Of a DNA stretch of 64,000 bases, positions 9,001-17,931 are shown one piece after another (position 1 is the first letter of the stretch; every line of letters begins with the position of its first letter). The stretch is taken from the NCBI RefSeq assembly GCF_002233675.1, contig NZ_NMUQ01000001.1, positions 1,704,675-1,768,674 of the forward strand, read 5' to 3'. This DNA is from Paenibacillus herberti (lineage in GTDB: Bacteria > Bacillota > Bacilli > Paenibacillales > Paenibacillaceae). Position numbers and translations under genes: made by a program. Below the pieces are notes generated by a model. It was not told the DNA's origin. It worked only from the letters and a program-made list of their open reading frames with translations, and ran no database searches.

Positions 9001-9639
9001 TCATTTTGTAGCTTCGTAGGCGCTGCGCAGGATCGGGTGATCCAGCTCCACATGGCCCATCAAGCTATCTACGGCCTTGCCGTCCACAAGCAGATCCAAT
9101 GATTGAATCTCTTTGAACTGGAATGCCGTTTTGACCATCGCTTCGAGCGCCAGTTGTTCGCCAGGGCCGCCGAGACGGGACTCGTCCGGAATCGTCATAT
9201 CAGCCGTCGCAGCTCCATCTAACACCTTGACCGAGTTGAGCGTTACTCCCTGCCATAAGGACTGGTTGCCTTCACGGTCCCCACCTGCGAGAGCTTCAAG
9301 AGCTGCACGCAGTTTATCCTCTTCGTTCGCAAAGCTGATTTCCGTCTTCAGCTCTTTGAGAGCCGTCAGCTCGGAATCCGTCTGGTAGATGATGATTTCC
9401 AGCTTCGTCTTGTCCTTCTGGGATCCGTTGCCAACCGTCGTCCCTTCTCCAGAGCCCTCCCCGGCTTGCGGTGAAGGTGAAGGAGAAGGAGAGGTGGGAG
9501 CAACAGCGGCGGGCGAAGGTGAAGGACTAGCCCCTCCGGCGCCGCTGTCGAGCGACTCCTTCGCTCCACAGCCGGCAAGGGCGAGTGTTACAGCGGCAAC
9601 GGCCAGCAGCGCCGCCAGCTTAGTTCTAGGCTGCTTCAT
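9001..9639 (-). CDS. GerMN-domain lipoprotein
   Basis: A 212-aa lipoprotein. The N-terminal signal ends in the lipobox LALAGC, with the lipidated cysteine near residue 24. A Ser/Pro/Gly-rich spacer (about 25-75) carries repeated SPSPSP units. The C-terminal part (about 85-205) looks like a GerMN domain (IIYQTDSELTALK; a segment on linear loading into DMTIPDESRLGGPGEQLALEAMVKTAFQF). GerMN domains occur in the spore germination and cortex protein GerM and in lipoproteins linked to wall hydrolases. It sits between the amidase (stop 17 bp upstream) and the SLH gene, which fits a peptidoglycan-remodelling unit. Substrate and partner are not known. Confidence 0.85.
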   Translation of the reverse strand: MKQPRTKLAALLAVAAVTLALAGCGAKESLDSGAGGASPSPSPAAVAPTSPSPSPSPQAGEGSGEGTTVGNGSQKDKTKLEIIIYQTDSELTALKELKTEISFANEEDKLRAALEALAGGDREGNQSLWQGVTLNSVKVLDGAATADMTIPDESRLGGPGEQLALEAMVKTAFQFKEIQSLDLLVDGKAVDSLMGHVELDHPILRSAYEATK

Positions 9640-9656
9640 GGCTAACTGTCGCCTCC

Positions 9657-11225
9657 TTACAGGTTGAGATATTCCTTAATGCCTTTCACAAGCGCCTGCG
9701 CGATTTCATTTTGCTTGGCCTCATTGAAAAGCACCGCTTCATCTTTGGAATTGGTCAAAAAACCTGATTCCGTCAGCACAGCAGGCATATTCGTTTTTTT
9801 GATGACAACGAATCCTGCAGTCTTGACCTTGCGGTCTGGAAGATCAGTTGCATCAAGCAAATGTTTATGAATAATGTCAGCGAACGTTTTGCTGTCCGGA
9901 CGACTATAGTACGTTTCCGTTCCGGAAGCGGGAGATCCTTTAAGCGCATTGGCATGAATGGACAAGAATAGATCGGCATTCAGCTTGTTGGCCAGTGCCA
10001 CTCGCTCGTCCAAAGTAAGAAAAGTATCGTCCGAACGGGTTAAGATCGGCTGGATACGAGGCTCTTTCTTGAGCAGCTCGTTGACCTTCAGTGCAATAGC
10101 CAGGTTGAAGGATTTCTCCGTCTTGCCTGTTGCGCCTGACGCCCCAGGATCTTGTTGCCCGTGGCCCGCATCGATGACAACTTTGAAAATCTTGTCTCCG
10201 GACGGCGTTGTCGGTTCCGTTGGAATCGGCTCAAGCGCATTTCCAATGGTGAGCTGAATCAAGCCTTCCGTCTTGGTGACCGTATACTGTGCTGCCCCTT
10301 GCAAATCCCATACAAGCCTTACCGTAGAGGGCTTGTCCGAGTAATAAGAGTAGCGCACCTTCGTCAGCAGCGGGCCTTCCGTCACCAGCTCTCCCATCTT
10401 GGCCGTCGTGGCCGTGAAACCAGGAGAGAATGTCTCTTTGAACGCCGCTGCCGGAATGTCCAGCACAAGTCGATCCGGATTGGTCAAAACTTGTGGCTCG
10501 CCTACAGAGGTAATACCTTCATAAGCAATGTTCGTCGTGCCGATTCCGTCATAATCAATGGACGTAATCAGTGCCTGTGCGTCTGAGGGAATCGTACCTG
10601 TACCGGAATTGCCGCCGGTGTTTCCGCCGTTTCCATTGTTACCGTTCGAACCGCCAGGATTCGTGTTGCCGCCACCTGGTGCAGTGTTGCCGTCGCCAGG
10701 GGGAGTGTTGCCACCACCAGGCTCTGTGCCGCCAGGTTCTGTTCCATTGCCGCCATCCGAGCCGGGATTAGTCGGCTCCTCTACATTAGGCTGGAACAGA
10801 TAAACTGATTTCGCCGGAGCATCATAATACACCTGCAGACCCATGTTCTCGCTGACAAAACGCAGCGGAACCATCGTTGTGCTGGCAGATCCATTGCCGA
10901 CAATCCTCGCTGGGGTTGCCAACCCGACCTTCGATCCGTTGACCTGGGCCGACTTGCTGCCGACAACGAGCTCGATCAGGCTGTCTCCATTATGTATGAC
11001 TGCCTTTTTTGCCGCCTTGTCCCATGTGACATCAAAGCCCATCCCTTCGGCCACCGTACGAATCGGAATGAAAGTAGTACTCTTCTCGATTCTCGGCGCC
11101 GATGCCGACTGAAGCTCCAGACCGTTCAGGAACAGCTTGGGAGCTTTGCTCGCCGCGGATGAGACCGTAGCGAACATGGATAAAGACACAACCACAAACA
11201 ACAGCATTAAAACTACTTTCTTCAT
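9657..11225 (-). CDS. N-acetylmuramoyl-L-alanine amidase (Amidase_3) with CAO-N and AMIN domains
   Basis: A 522-aa secreted wall hydrolase. Order of parts: signal peptide ending near TVSSAAS; a copper-amine-oxidase-N domain (about 30-150, FIPIRTVAEGMGFDV and MVPLRFVSENMGLQV); a Gly/Asn/Pro/Thr linker (about 155-210) with repeated GGGNT-type units; an AMIN domain (about 215-330) for septum or polymer targeting; and a zinc amidase domain (about 345-520). Zinc and catalytic residues are in DAGHGQQDPGA, the following glutamate (TEKSFNLA), LFLSIHANA and LTESGFLTN. The start is one of two consecutive ATGs; I took the second (11225) for spacing from GAGG. It is first in the operon with the GerMN and SLH genes and would cleave the amide bond between muramic acid and the stem peptide. 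Confidence 0.93.
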   Translation of the reverse strand: MKKVVLMLLFVVVSLSMFATVSSAASKAPKLFLNGLELQSASAPRIEKSTTFIPIRTVAEGMGFDVTWDKAAKKAVIHNGDSLIELVVGSKSAQVNGSKVGLATPARIVGNGSASTTMVPLRFVSENMGLQVYYDAPAKSVYLFQPNVEEPTNPGSDGGNGTEPGGTEPGGGNTPPGDGNTAPGGGNTNPGGSNGNNGNGGNTGGNSGTGTIPSDAQALITSIDYDGIGTTNIAYEGITSVGEPQVLTNPDRLVLDIPAAAFKETFSPGFTATTAKMGELVTEGPLLTKVRYSYYSDKPSTVRLVWDLQGAAQYTVTKTEGLIQLTIGNALEPIPTEPTTPSGDKIFKVVIDAGHGQQDPGASGATGKTEKSFNLAIALKVNELLKKEPRIQPILTRSDDTFLTLDERVALANKLNADLFLSIHANALKGSPASGTETYYSRPDSKTFADIIHKHLLDATDLPDRKVKTAGFVVIKKTNMPAVLTESGFLTNSKDEAVLFNEAKQNEIAQALVKGIKEYLNL

Positions 11226-11732
11226 CATTCACCTCTAAAAACCGAATTCACCCGCTTCACCATGCCGGCGGCATCCACTATGGCAAAGTCAGGCAAATAT
11301 TTAGACGCGAGTTAGCTCGAATAGTTGCGAAAAAAAGGGAACCTTGGCAACTTTTTTTGCGTATAGAGGAGGTTGCCCTGATTAATTTGTCTATCTAGCA
11401 AATGTGGCATTGTAGTATTTCTACTGCTGCTATAGCTTCGCTTCTTATCTCGTTAACCTTCTATCGTTATCGCAGCTTCGCTCCGCGTGCCATCATCCTT
11501 CCGATCCGCTCTTGCAGTCGAATTTCCTGATTTCCTTGGACATAGTCCGGTTAAAATTCGCCTGCAAATGCGACCACTTCCGTTTCTCCAGGACGATGGC
11601 TCGCTCCGCTTCGTTCGACAACAGGATCAGTGCAACTTCTAGGATCACAAAAAATCCCCTGAAGAATTTTTCCCATCAGGGGAACTACTAGCTAGCGAGC
11701 TGTAAACGACCGATTCCAAACCCGCACCAAGC
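11226..11732. other. 500-bp intergenic region without a recognisable gene
   Basis: Between the amidase start and the GH78 gene stop. No frame on either strand has a start with a ribosome binding site. An imperfect palindrome, GCGAAAAAAAG ... CTTTTTTTGCG, lies at 11326-11361, with GGCAAC ... GGTTGCC overlapping it (11346-11377). Both are about 100-150 bp upstream of the amidase and could be a leader structure. The stretch 11391-11640 reads like decayed sequence in every frame. The terminator of the GH78 gene closes the region. Confidence 0.5.
11649..11683 (-). terminator. Intrinsic terminator after the GH78 gene
   Basis: On the minus strand TCCCCTGA and TCAGGGGA pair across a 12-nt loop and are followed by six T residues, about 50 bp past the stop at 11733. 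Confidence 0.88.
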
Positions 11733-14657
11733 TTACAGCAAGAAAACCCGCTTAACCTCCAAACTTCCCTTAACGCCTTCCGGCCATTTGAAATCGAGTT
11801 CGATTCCTTCCGGCGCCGTTACGGTCAGCTTCATGTTATCGCCATTCATACTCCACGCTACTTTGATCTCGCCTTGCTCCGGGAGGGGAACAGCCCCGCT
11901 GGCCCATCTCAGTCCGGCCGGTTCCGGTGCAATTTCCACCTTGCGCCATCCCGTATCCAACGGCCGAACACCGAGAATTTCCCGCCCTAGAAAATATCCA
12001 GGAGCCGCCGACCAGGCGTGGCAGTGGCTTCGTGTCAGCATATCGGAGCTGGCCCGGTTCTCTTTAAAGCTTGGGTACATCTCCCAGCAAGTCGTCGCCC
12101 CGTGATCGAGCATACGTCCGTATTGCAGGCGAATGTCATCCACAAGCAGGTCGGAGCGCCCAAGGCTTGCCAGCACCTCATAATAGAAAAAGCTCATAAA
12201 CGGGCTGCCGATTTGCGTCCAGCCAACAGGCGGCTGAAGCACATGACTCTCGATCGAGGCTTTTCGCTCGCCGTCTGCAACGGCGCAAAGACAAGCAATT
12301 ACCTGAGTCTGAACGCTGAATTTTTCCGAGCGCCTGCCGTCCTCATGGATGCAGTCAAGGAAAGCTTGACGCTCTTCATCCCACAGATGAAGGTTGATTG
12401 CGGTCCGCAGCACTTCGCTCCGCTCCTGCCACAGGGACACTTGTTCCGACTGCCCCGCTCTTTGCGCAAGAGCTGCAGATAGCCTCATTGCCTTCATAAA
12501 GAACAGATTTTGATGTGTTACCACGCCGCTGTTAGGCTGATCAATTGGCGCCCAGTCCAGCAGATTCCAGCTGCGGATATTCAGCAGACCTTTATCGTCA
12601 ATGTACTCGTAATACGCTTCCAATGCGCTTTGCACCGATGGCCAGATCGTTTTGGCGTAGTCGCTGTCGTCCGTATGCTCCACATACTCCTGGCAGGCGA
12701 TCATCCAGAAAAAGGTCCAGTTCGGAATGACGCTGTTCCAGCCGCTCGGCACCTGATCCAAATAAAGCGGATTGCGGCTCTCTGAGCCGGGAACGAGATT
12801 CAGACAGCGTTTAACGATATCGGTCGCGCCGAATACATAATAGTTAACTAGAGCTTCATTCCGGGCGTCGCCGACCCAGAAAGTCTGCTCGTAGGCTGGA
12901 CAGTCGACAAAGGTATCCTCCATGCAGAGCTTGGTTGTACGCCGGCTAATTTGCCAAATTTCGTTCAGAAGCGAATCGGAACAGCGGAACTCTCCTCTTT
13001 GCGGCAGCGGATACGAACTTTGGTTCATATACATTTCGTAGAGCTTGACGGGAGCGCTTGCTTGCCGCACGGTTACGATCAGATAACGGCAGCCCCGACG
13101 CACAGGCGAGAGGTAGCTCTGCCTGCCGTCCCTGCAGATGTAACTAATGGTATTATCCAGTCCGTACGTATGCTGCCGGTAGTCTCCTTCCATATGCTCA
13201 ATCCCATATACGTCTAAAATAGTGCCGGCTGCTGCTTCCAGCTCAAAGCCGATATAACCTGAGCGCTGCTCGCCGAGATCAACGACAAACTCGCAATCTC
13301 CAGCCAGGCCGGGCAGAACCGCCGGTTCAGGTGCGGGTACGACCATTTGCTGCAGCTGTGCCGGAACAGCCAGCGCCCTTGTCGCTGTTTGCCACACGCT
13401 GCTGCCAAATACGTCCTGATCAGTATACAGGCGGGTATCGAGCGGCTTCACCCACGACTCAAGCTCCGGCAGACTTTCCGGCGAAACCCCTTCCCGCAGC
13501 TGAATATAAAGCGGATGATCGGGGAGCGGCGGACTGTCCAGCCAATGCTGCGTCCGCTCGGCAGTGGCGAAGGGGCCGATCAGTGCAAACGGATTGCCGT
13601 CAGCATTTGTCCCGGTGGCAGAACCGCTTAGTGCTGTTGATGCCAATTCAGGGCGGGACAGCGTAAACGGCGCATCGGCATGGAACCCAAGATGCCAGCT
13701 GCTCCCGTGATCGTAGCGGGATTCCGTTTCAATCAGCACAAGATGCGAGCCTGCCGACGTTTCAAATACGTCGTAGCGCTCCGGCTCCACGCCGTAGCTG
13801 CGCACGGCCTTTTTGCCGTCAAGAAAAACGGCTCCTTCGGCTCCCGTAGGGAACCCGATTGTGAAGGTACAGGATTTTTCAACATTGACCTGAACCGAAA
13901 GGAACGCTTTGTAAGCGATCGGATTAGCGCTCCAAACGCTTTCCGGCAGCATAATTGTTTTCAGATCAAAAGCGGCCGCATACGCCGGAGGCTGAACCTC
14001 ACACAGAGATATAACAGCCGATGGATATACCTTTTCTTCCGTAAGAAACGGAATGTCGCGGGGGACGAGCTTTTTCCAAGGGCCCTCGCCAGCAGCAGCA
14101 ACTTGCCTTGCCGCCTCCCAACCCATGCCAGAAGCCTGAAAGCCTTCCGCAGTTTCGTCTGTTGTCCAATGCTCTGGAAGCTCGCGCGCATCAATAACTT
14201 CGCCGAAAGCCTGCTGACAGGACATGCGGGGAGCTGAGGACTGTTGTCCCGGAAGGCGGCTTGTCCCCCAGGAATCGTCCGTGGCGAGCAATACGCCGGA
14301 TGGTCCTTCCAGCTCTGTGATGAGAGCTCCTTGTCCCAACAAATAATAAAAATTGGACATACCAAAATGCAGCACTAACACAGCAATCGTATTGCGGCGG
14401 CCGGGCAGCAGCAGATGAGCGACATCGTAACTGTCATAGGATTGCTCCTCGGGCCAGGAACGGACGGGGCCGCGTCCCGCTTGCGTTCCGTTTACATACA
14501 GAACGTAGCGGGAATCTGCACTTATATGCAAAACAGCTTCTTTGAGGCCGTTCTCCGGGCACTCAAAGCTTTTACGGAAGCAGCGCCATTCGTTGCGGGG
14601 ACGATCCTCTTCTCCGCCCCAAATCCATTTGGCTGACCAAGTCCGGCCAATATTCAT
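11733..14657 (-). CDS. GH78-type alpha-L-rhamnosidase-like glycosidase
   Basis: A 974-aa cytoplasmic (no signal peptide) six-hairpin glycosidase. The N-terminal 350 residues are beta-sandwich-like (WSAKWIWGGEEDRPRNEW; SADSRYVLYVNGTQAGRGPVRSWP), as in family 78 rhamnosidases. The catalytic barrel (about 540-900) carries DCPAYEQTFWVGDA, the place of the general-acid motif, and a late ATTCWEMYPS segment. A small C-terminal beta domain follows. I took the ATG at 14657 (AGAGG 9 nt upstream); the frame extends 16 codons further without support. It probably removes terminal rhamnose from imported plant or bacterial oligosaccharides; exact specificity cannot be read. It is divergently transcribed from an AraC regulator, its likely activator. 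Confidence 0.85.
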   Translation of the reverse strand: MNIGRTWSAKWIWGGEEDRPRNEWRCFRKSFECPENGLKEAVLHISADSRYVLYVNGTQAGRGPVRSWPEEQSYDSYDVAHLLLPGRRNTIAVLVLHFGMSNFYYLLGQGALITELEGPSGVLLATDDSWGTSRLPGQQSSAPRMSCQQAFGEVIDARELPEHWTTDETAEGFQASGMGWEAARQVAAAGEGPWKKLVPRDIPFLTEEKVYPSAVISLCEVQPPAYAAAFDLKTIMLPESVWSANPIAYKAFLSVQVNVEKSCTFTIGFPTGAEGAVFLDGKKAVRSYGVEPERYDVFETSAGSHLVLIETESRYDHGSSWHLGFHADAPFTLSRPELASTALSGSATGTNADGNPFALIGPFATAERTQHWLDSPPLPDHPLYIQLREGVSPESLPELESWVKPLDTRLYTDQDVFGSSVWQTATRALAVPAQLQQMVVPAPEPAVLPGLAGDCEFVVDLGEQRSGYIGFELEAAAGTILDVYGIEHMEGDYRQHTYGLDNTISYICRDGRQSYLSPVRRGCRYLIVTVRQASAPVKLYEMYMNQSSYPLPQRGEFRCSDSLLNEIWQISRRTTKLCMEDTFVDCPAYEQTFWVGDARNEALVNYYVFGATDIVKRCLNLVPGSESRNPLYLDQVPSGWNSVIPNWTFFWMIACQEYVEHTDDSDYAKTIWPSVQSALEAYYEYIDDKGLLNIRSWNLLDWAPIDQPNSGVVTHQNLFFMKAMRLSAALAQRAGQSEQVSLWQERSEVLRTAINLHLWDEERQAFLDCIHEDGRRSEKFSVQTQVIACLCAVADGERKASIESHVLQPPVGWTQIGSPFMSFFYYEVLASLGRSDLLVDDIRLQYGRMLDHGATTCWEMYPSFKENRASSDMLTRSHCHAWSAAPGYFLGREILGVRPLDTGWRKVEIAPEPAGLRWASGAVPLPEQGEIKVAWSMNGDNMKLTVTAPEGIELDFKWPEGVKGSLEVKRVFLL

Positions 14658-14768
14658 GATGATCATCCTCTCTGCCTTATTCCACCTCATTGTACGCTCA
14701 AGCATTCATAAAAAAGGGGTTGATTATGCCAAAAAGGATGGTTATTCTGACAATAAGGAGGGGAACGC

Positions 14769-15695
14769 ATGGTTCGCACCGTAGTGGATGTAACGCCGGC
14801 TTCGCTATTTTTCCATCATAATCTGCCTTACCATATCAATCAGGTGTCGGAGTCGTTTCATTTGCATCTGCATCGGCATGAATTTGCGGAAATCAGCCTT
14901 GTTTTGACAGGAAGAGGAACGCATTACATCGGAGATTGCTCTATGGACGTAGCGCCTGGAGATTTATTTTTGCTGCCGATCGGCACGGAGCATGTGTTTC
15001 GTCCCCGCTCGATGAAAGGCGCGGAGCCGCTGCTCATAAGCAACTTCATCTTTTTGCCGGAGCAGGTTGAAGCAGCAATGGCCGGATTCCCAGGCATGAA
15101 GCGGCTTGAGCGCGCCAGAATGGCGCTGGATATGTTGGCATCTGGCCGCGAGCCTGAGTGGGTGAAATTAAAGGATCATAAGGGAGCGTATCGGCGAATA
15201 TTCGAGGCGGCTCTTGCGGTGCATCGTAAAGAGGAGGAATATGCGGAGCCAATCCTGCATGCGATGTTTGTGCAGCTGTTAGCCGAGATCGAACGTGGGC
15301 TTGCCGAGGAGGAACACTTTGAAGGCGATCCGGCATCCCCTGCTCCTATGCATCGTGGGGAGGATAAGCTGGAGCTGCTGTTGGAACGCATCCAACAGAA
15401 CCCGGCCGAAGCGGTTCATGCGGAACAGCTCGCTGCCGAGATCGGCTGGAGTGTACGTCATTTCCACCGTAAATTCAAGGAAACAGCGGGAAAAACGTTG
15501 GGCGATTACGTGCAGGACATCCGCATCGAGCTGGCCTGCAAGCTTCTGCTAAGCGGCGATAGCGTACAGCTGGCCGCCGAAAAATGTGGGTACACGGACA
15601 GAGGCTTTTTTACGCGTATTTTCACCCGTCGCATGGGATTGTCTCCTCGAGAGTACCGCAAACGAGAAGCTTTGGCATCCATTATTATGTTATAA
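14769..15695 (+). CDS. AraC-family transcriptional regulator
   Basis: A 308-aa regulator with an N-terminal cupin-like sensor (LHRHEFAEISLVLTGRGTHYIGD and APGDLFLLPIGTEHVF, residues about 30-80) and two helix-turn-helix motifs at the C-terminus (AEQLAAEIGWSVRHFHRKFKE and AAEKCGYTDRGFFTRIFTRR, ending near SPREYRKR). AAGGAGGGG precedes the ATG by 5 nt. It is divergent from the GH78 glycosidase across about 110 bp, the usual layout for an AraC activator sensing the sugar released by its target enzyme. The sugar is presumably rhamnose or a rhamnoside, by inference from the neighbour. Confidence 0.9.
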   Translation: MVRTVVDVTPASLFFHHNLPYHINQVSESFHLHLHRHEFAEISLVLTGRGTHYIGDCSMDVAPGDLFLLPIGTEHVFRPRSMKGAEPLLISNFIFLPEQVEAAMAGFPGMKRLERARMALDMLASGREPEWVKLKDHKGAYRRIFEAALAVHRKEEEYAEPILHAMFVQLLAEIERGLAEEEHFEGDPASPAPMHRGEDKLELLLERIQQNPAEAVHAEQLAAEIGWSVRHFHRKFKETAGKTLGDYVQDIRIELACKLLLSGDSVQLAAEKCGYTDRGFFTRIFTRRMGLSPREYRKREALASIIML

Positions 15696-15789
15696 CTAGT
15701 TATGGACAGGAAACTTCGATGGATTATTTTTTTCTTGCTGGCCGCACAGTTCGAGCTAAACTAACGTTTGAAAAATAGGAGGGACAATT

Positions 15790-16344
15790 ATGAAAAAAGG
15801 CAAGTTACCTTTTGTTATTGCCATTGCTGCGGTATCTGGTGGAGGAAAAACAACAATCTCGACGCATCTCAATGAAAAACTGGAAAACTCTAAAACACTG
15901 TTTTTTGACAATTACAATTTCGATGGTCCTGAAGACATTATAGGTTGGGTTGATAATGGAGCTGATTACGACGACTGGGATTTATCGCCTCTTATTAAAG
16001 ATTTAGAAGCATTGCTTACCGAACCTTTAAACTACATAGTGCTGGACTTTCCGTTTGCCTATAAACACTCTAAAATGAGCAAATTCATTAATTGCACTGT
16101 GTTTATTGATACTCCATTGGATATTGCAATGGCACGTCGTGTTTCAAGAGATTTTAACAATAGTCCTGTTGAAAATATCATAGTGGATATGAATAACTAT
16201 TTATCACAAGGGAGGCGGGGTTATTTGGAGATGCTAAAAACGATAAAGCCGAACTCTGACACTATTGTTGATGGCACTTTATCTATATCTGAAATTGTTT
16301 GTGTTATATCTCAGACTATAGATCAAAAGTTTAAGATGACTTGA
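15790..16344 (+). CDS. P-loop kinase, uridine-kinase-like
   Basis: A 184-aa P-loop NTPase. The Walker A is AVSGGGKTTIS (about residues 14-24), with DNYNFDGPED next, as in the substrate loop of uridine/phosphoribulokinase-like enzymes. YIVLDFPFAYKH is the Walker B region, followed by FIDTPLDIAMARRVSRD, a lid with paired arginines. It is shorter than uridine kinase (about 210 aa). AGGAGGG lies 6 nt before the ATG. The gene is AT-rich compared with the AraC gene upstream, stands alone and starts a patch of unfamiliar genes, so horizontal acquisition is likely. The substrate is unknown; nucleoside, pantothenate-like or aminoglycoside-type small-molecule phosphorylation are all possible. Confidence 0.8.
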   Translation: MKKGKLPFVIAIAAVSGGGKTTISTHLNEKLENSKTLFFDNYNFDGPEDIIGWVDNGADYDDWDLSPLIKDLEALLTEPLNYIVLDFPFAYKHSKMSKFINCTVFIDTPLDIAMARRVSRDFNNSPVENIIVDMNNYLSQGRRGYLEMLKTIKPNSDTIVDGTLSISEIVCVISQTIDQKFKMT

Positions 16345-16404
16345 TTATGCCTTCGATGGATTAGTGCATGAATGGTCGGGCAGAAATGCTCTGAGTCTCG
16401 AGAG

Positions 16405-16856
16405 TTAATGTCCTCGTAAATCAAGATCACTTAATGGAAACTTACTGCTGCCCCAATTATAAACAATATAATAGTTGACTAGTCTTTCATCTGCGTTTAA
16501 CGCTTTGAAAGTCGTGTTACCAATTTCAATAACAGAAATTAAATTACTTTCTTGCTTTTCAACTAAGTAACTCCATTCATCTTCTCGATAGTCTAAATAA
16601 AAATTATTTAATTCATCGATAGTCAGTTCCGATTTGATTAAAATAGCACCGAAAAATTGCATTCCATTTCCATTCCCCACTAATTTTCCGGCTAATGATA
16701 CAGAATCTACCATCTTAGTTTTGTCTGGCAAAGGTAAGCTGATTAAATCTTTTTTACGGAATATGCATTATAATTGTTATAAAACGGAATGAATACAGCA
16801 GTTAAAACTGGAGCAAGAAATGCAATAATTAGAGTAAATTTAAATATTTTTTTCAA
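16405..16856 (-). pseudogene. Small membrane/secreted protein split by a -1 frameshift at A-AAA-AAG
   Basis: The reading frame opens at TTG 16856, with GAGGTG 5 nt upstream, and encodes MKKIFKFTLIIAFLAPVLTA, a typical signal or anchor segment. It reaches AYSVKKI and stops at 16743. Directly at the GTA AAA AAG codons a -1 slip continues into the second frame (DLISLPLPDKTK...), which runs about 110 codons to 16405. The joined product would be about 150 aa: N-terminal membrane segment, then a soluble domain with SKFPLSDLDLRGH at the end. I do not recognise the family. The sequence A AAA AAG is the classic bacterial slippery heptamer, so programmed frameshifting is possible; a one-base loss from a run of seven A is the simpler explanation. 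Confidence 0.7.
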
Positions 16857-16960
16857 GTTAACACCTCTCTTAGAGACTTGCTTTCTTGTTTACCAGCGAA
16901 GATTTGAGCATTAACCGGATTCACCGCTTTGCCCTCGTCGACGGCATTGACATTGGTAAA
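16853..16960 (-). pseudogene. Orphan C-terminal gene fragment
   Basis: A 35-codon open stretch immediately after a TAA reads FTNVNAVDEGKAVNPVNAQI and ends in ...SLREVLT with TGA at 16853-16855. It overlaps the TTG start of the next gene by 3 bases and contains that gene's ribosome binding site. No start with a ribosome binding site is seen, so it is either the tail of a lost upstream gene or a tiny coupled ORF starting at an internal GTG. No function can be given. Confidence 0.35.
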
Positions 16961-17123
16961 TTAAGGTAACTATATAAACGAAAACAGGCTCGGAAAGTTG
17001 TTAAAAAAGGGATCATCTAAAATTTTTTATGCGTAAATATGAAGTTAATTGGCCACCATTTCTGACCCGGTTCTTCTCGATTTCGGCATGAGCCCTTTGT
17101 TTAACCAGTGCCCGCAAGCGCGC
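16961..17123. other. Short intergenic stretch, probably decayed
   Basis: No gene seen. The stretch 17040-17110 reads on the minus strand as either LNKGLMPKSRRTGSEMVAN or, in another frame, AHAEIEKNRVRNGGQL. These may be remains of a mobile element, but I cannot name it. Confidence 0.3.
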
Positions 17124-17155
17124 AAAAAATCCCCCGAACATCTTCGCTTCGGAGG
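17124..17155 (-). terminator. Intrinsic terminator after the 158-aa gene
   Basis: On the minus strand CCTCCGAA and TTCGGGGG form a stem (one G-T pair) around a 9-nt loop, followed by A and six T residues, 40 bp past the stop at 17195. Confidence 0.8.
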
Positions 17156-17194
17156 CTTAACTGCATGCAATCAAATACAGAGATAATATAGCGG

Positions 17195-17671
17195 TTATCT
17201 GAATGTAATAACGCTGCTGGAATCCGTAACCTGATAGGTGACCGGAGGGTGATTTAACAACGTTACTGAGACAGACCTTCTTGCAAAAAGATCTGTCCTC
17301 ATGCCGACCTCGACGAATCCACGCACAAAATACCCACCTTCGCTAGTATGCTCTTCTACTCGGAACTCAATTGATGCATCTCCGGTGACCTCCACCTCAA
17401 AATTATGATCTCCTCCTCTCGGCGGTATTTCGAATGGAATCGGAGGTCCTGGAGATTCGAAGTCTCCGCTGCTGCGGATTGCCATTAACGTGTATATTCG
17501 CGTTTCATTAACGACCCGGAATCTGCGTGTTGCGGCGATTCCCAGCTCAAGCTGACCGCCCAGCTCTGTAGGAGGAATGGAAAAGATAGAGAGGGTTATT
17601 ACAAGCAAAATAAACAATACCAGTACAATTCCCAAGCTCCGTTCTTTAGAAATTTCTATCGAATGATTCAT
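17195..17671 (-). CDS. Membrane-anchored extracellular protein of unknown function
   Basis: 158 aa. Residues about 13-33 (LGIVLVLFILLVITLSIFSI) form a single membrane anchor or uncleaved signal. The rest is predicted to be outside and rich in beta-forming residues, with no cysteines and no catalytic motif that I can see (FEIPPRGGDHNFEVEVTGD, SVSVTLLNHPPVTYQVTDSS). The pattern resembles a small immunoglobulin-like or exported beta-sandwich domain, but this is only an impression. GGGAGG lies 8 nt before the ATG. It is monocistronic with its own terminator and lies between a patch of decayed sequence and the leuCD genes. Confidence 0.7.
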   Translation of the reverse strand: MNHSIEISKERSLGIVLVLFILLVITLSIFSIPPTELGGQLELGIAATRRFRVVNETRIYTLMAIRSSGDFESPGPPIPFEIPPRGGDHNFEVEVTGDASIEFRVEEHTSEGGYFVRGFVEVGMRTDLFARRSVSVTLLNHPPVTYQVTDSSSVITFR

Positions 17672-17852
17672 ATCTTTTCCTCCCGCAGCTGTGTTGCGAA
17701 ATAAAACGAGGATTTATAAATTTGTCCTCTATTGAACCAACCGGGATGCCCGCCTGATTCGGGTATTTCTATATAAATATTAAAAAAAGGTTCCCTATGG
17801 CACGGCTACTACCTGTAAACCTTCTCTCTATGCTGCGCCGATTCTAGAAAAA

Positions 17853-17893
17853 CAAAAACACCGCTCAACTCCCTTTTGGGAGCCAAGCGGTGT
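17853..17893 (-). terminator. Intrinsic terminator of leuCD
   Basis: On the minus strand ACACCGCT/AGCGGTGT plus TGGCTCCC/GGGAGTTG make a 16-bp stem around AAAA, followed by TTTTTG. It lies about 40 bp past the leuD stop. Confidence 0.92.
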
Positions 17894-17931
17894 CTGTTCA
17901 CTTTGATAATCCTAATGTCTAAATCAGCCTC

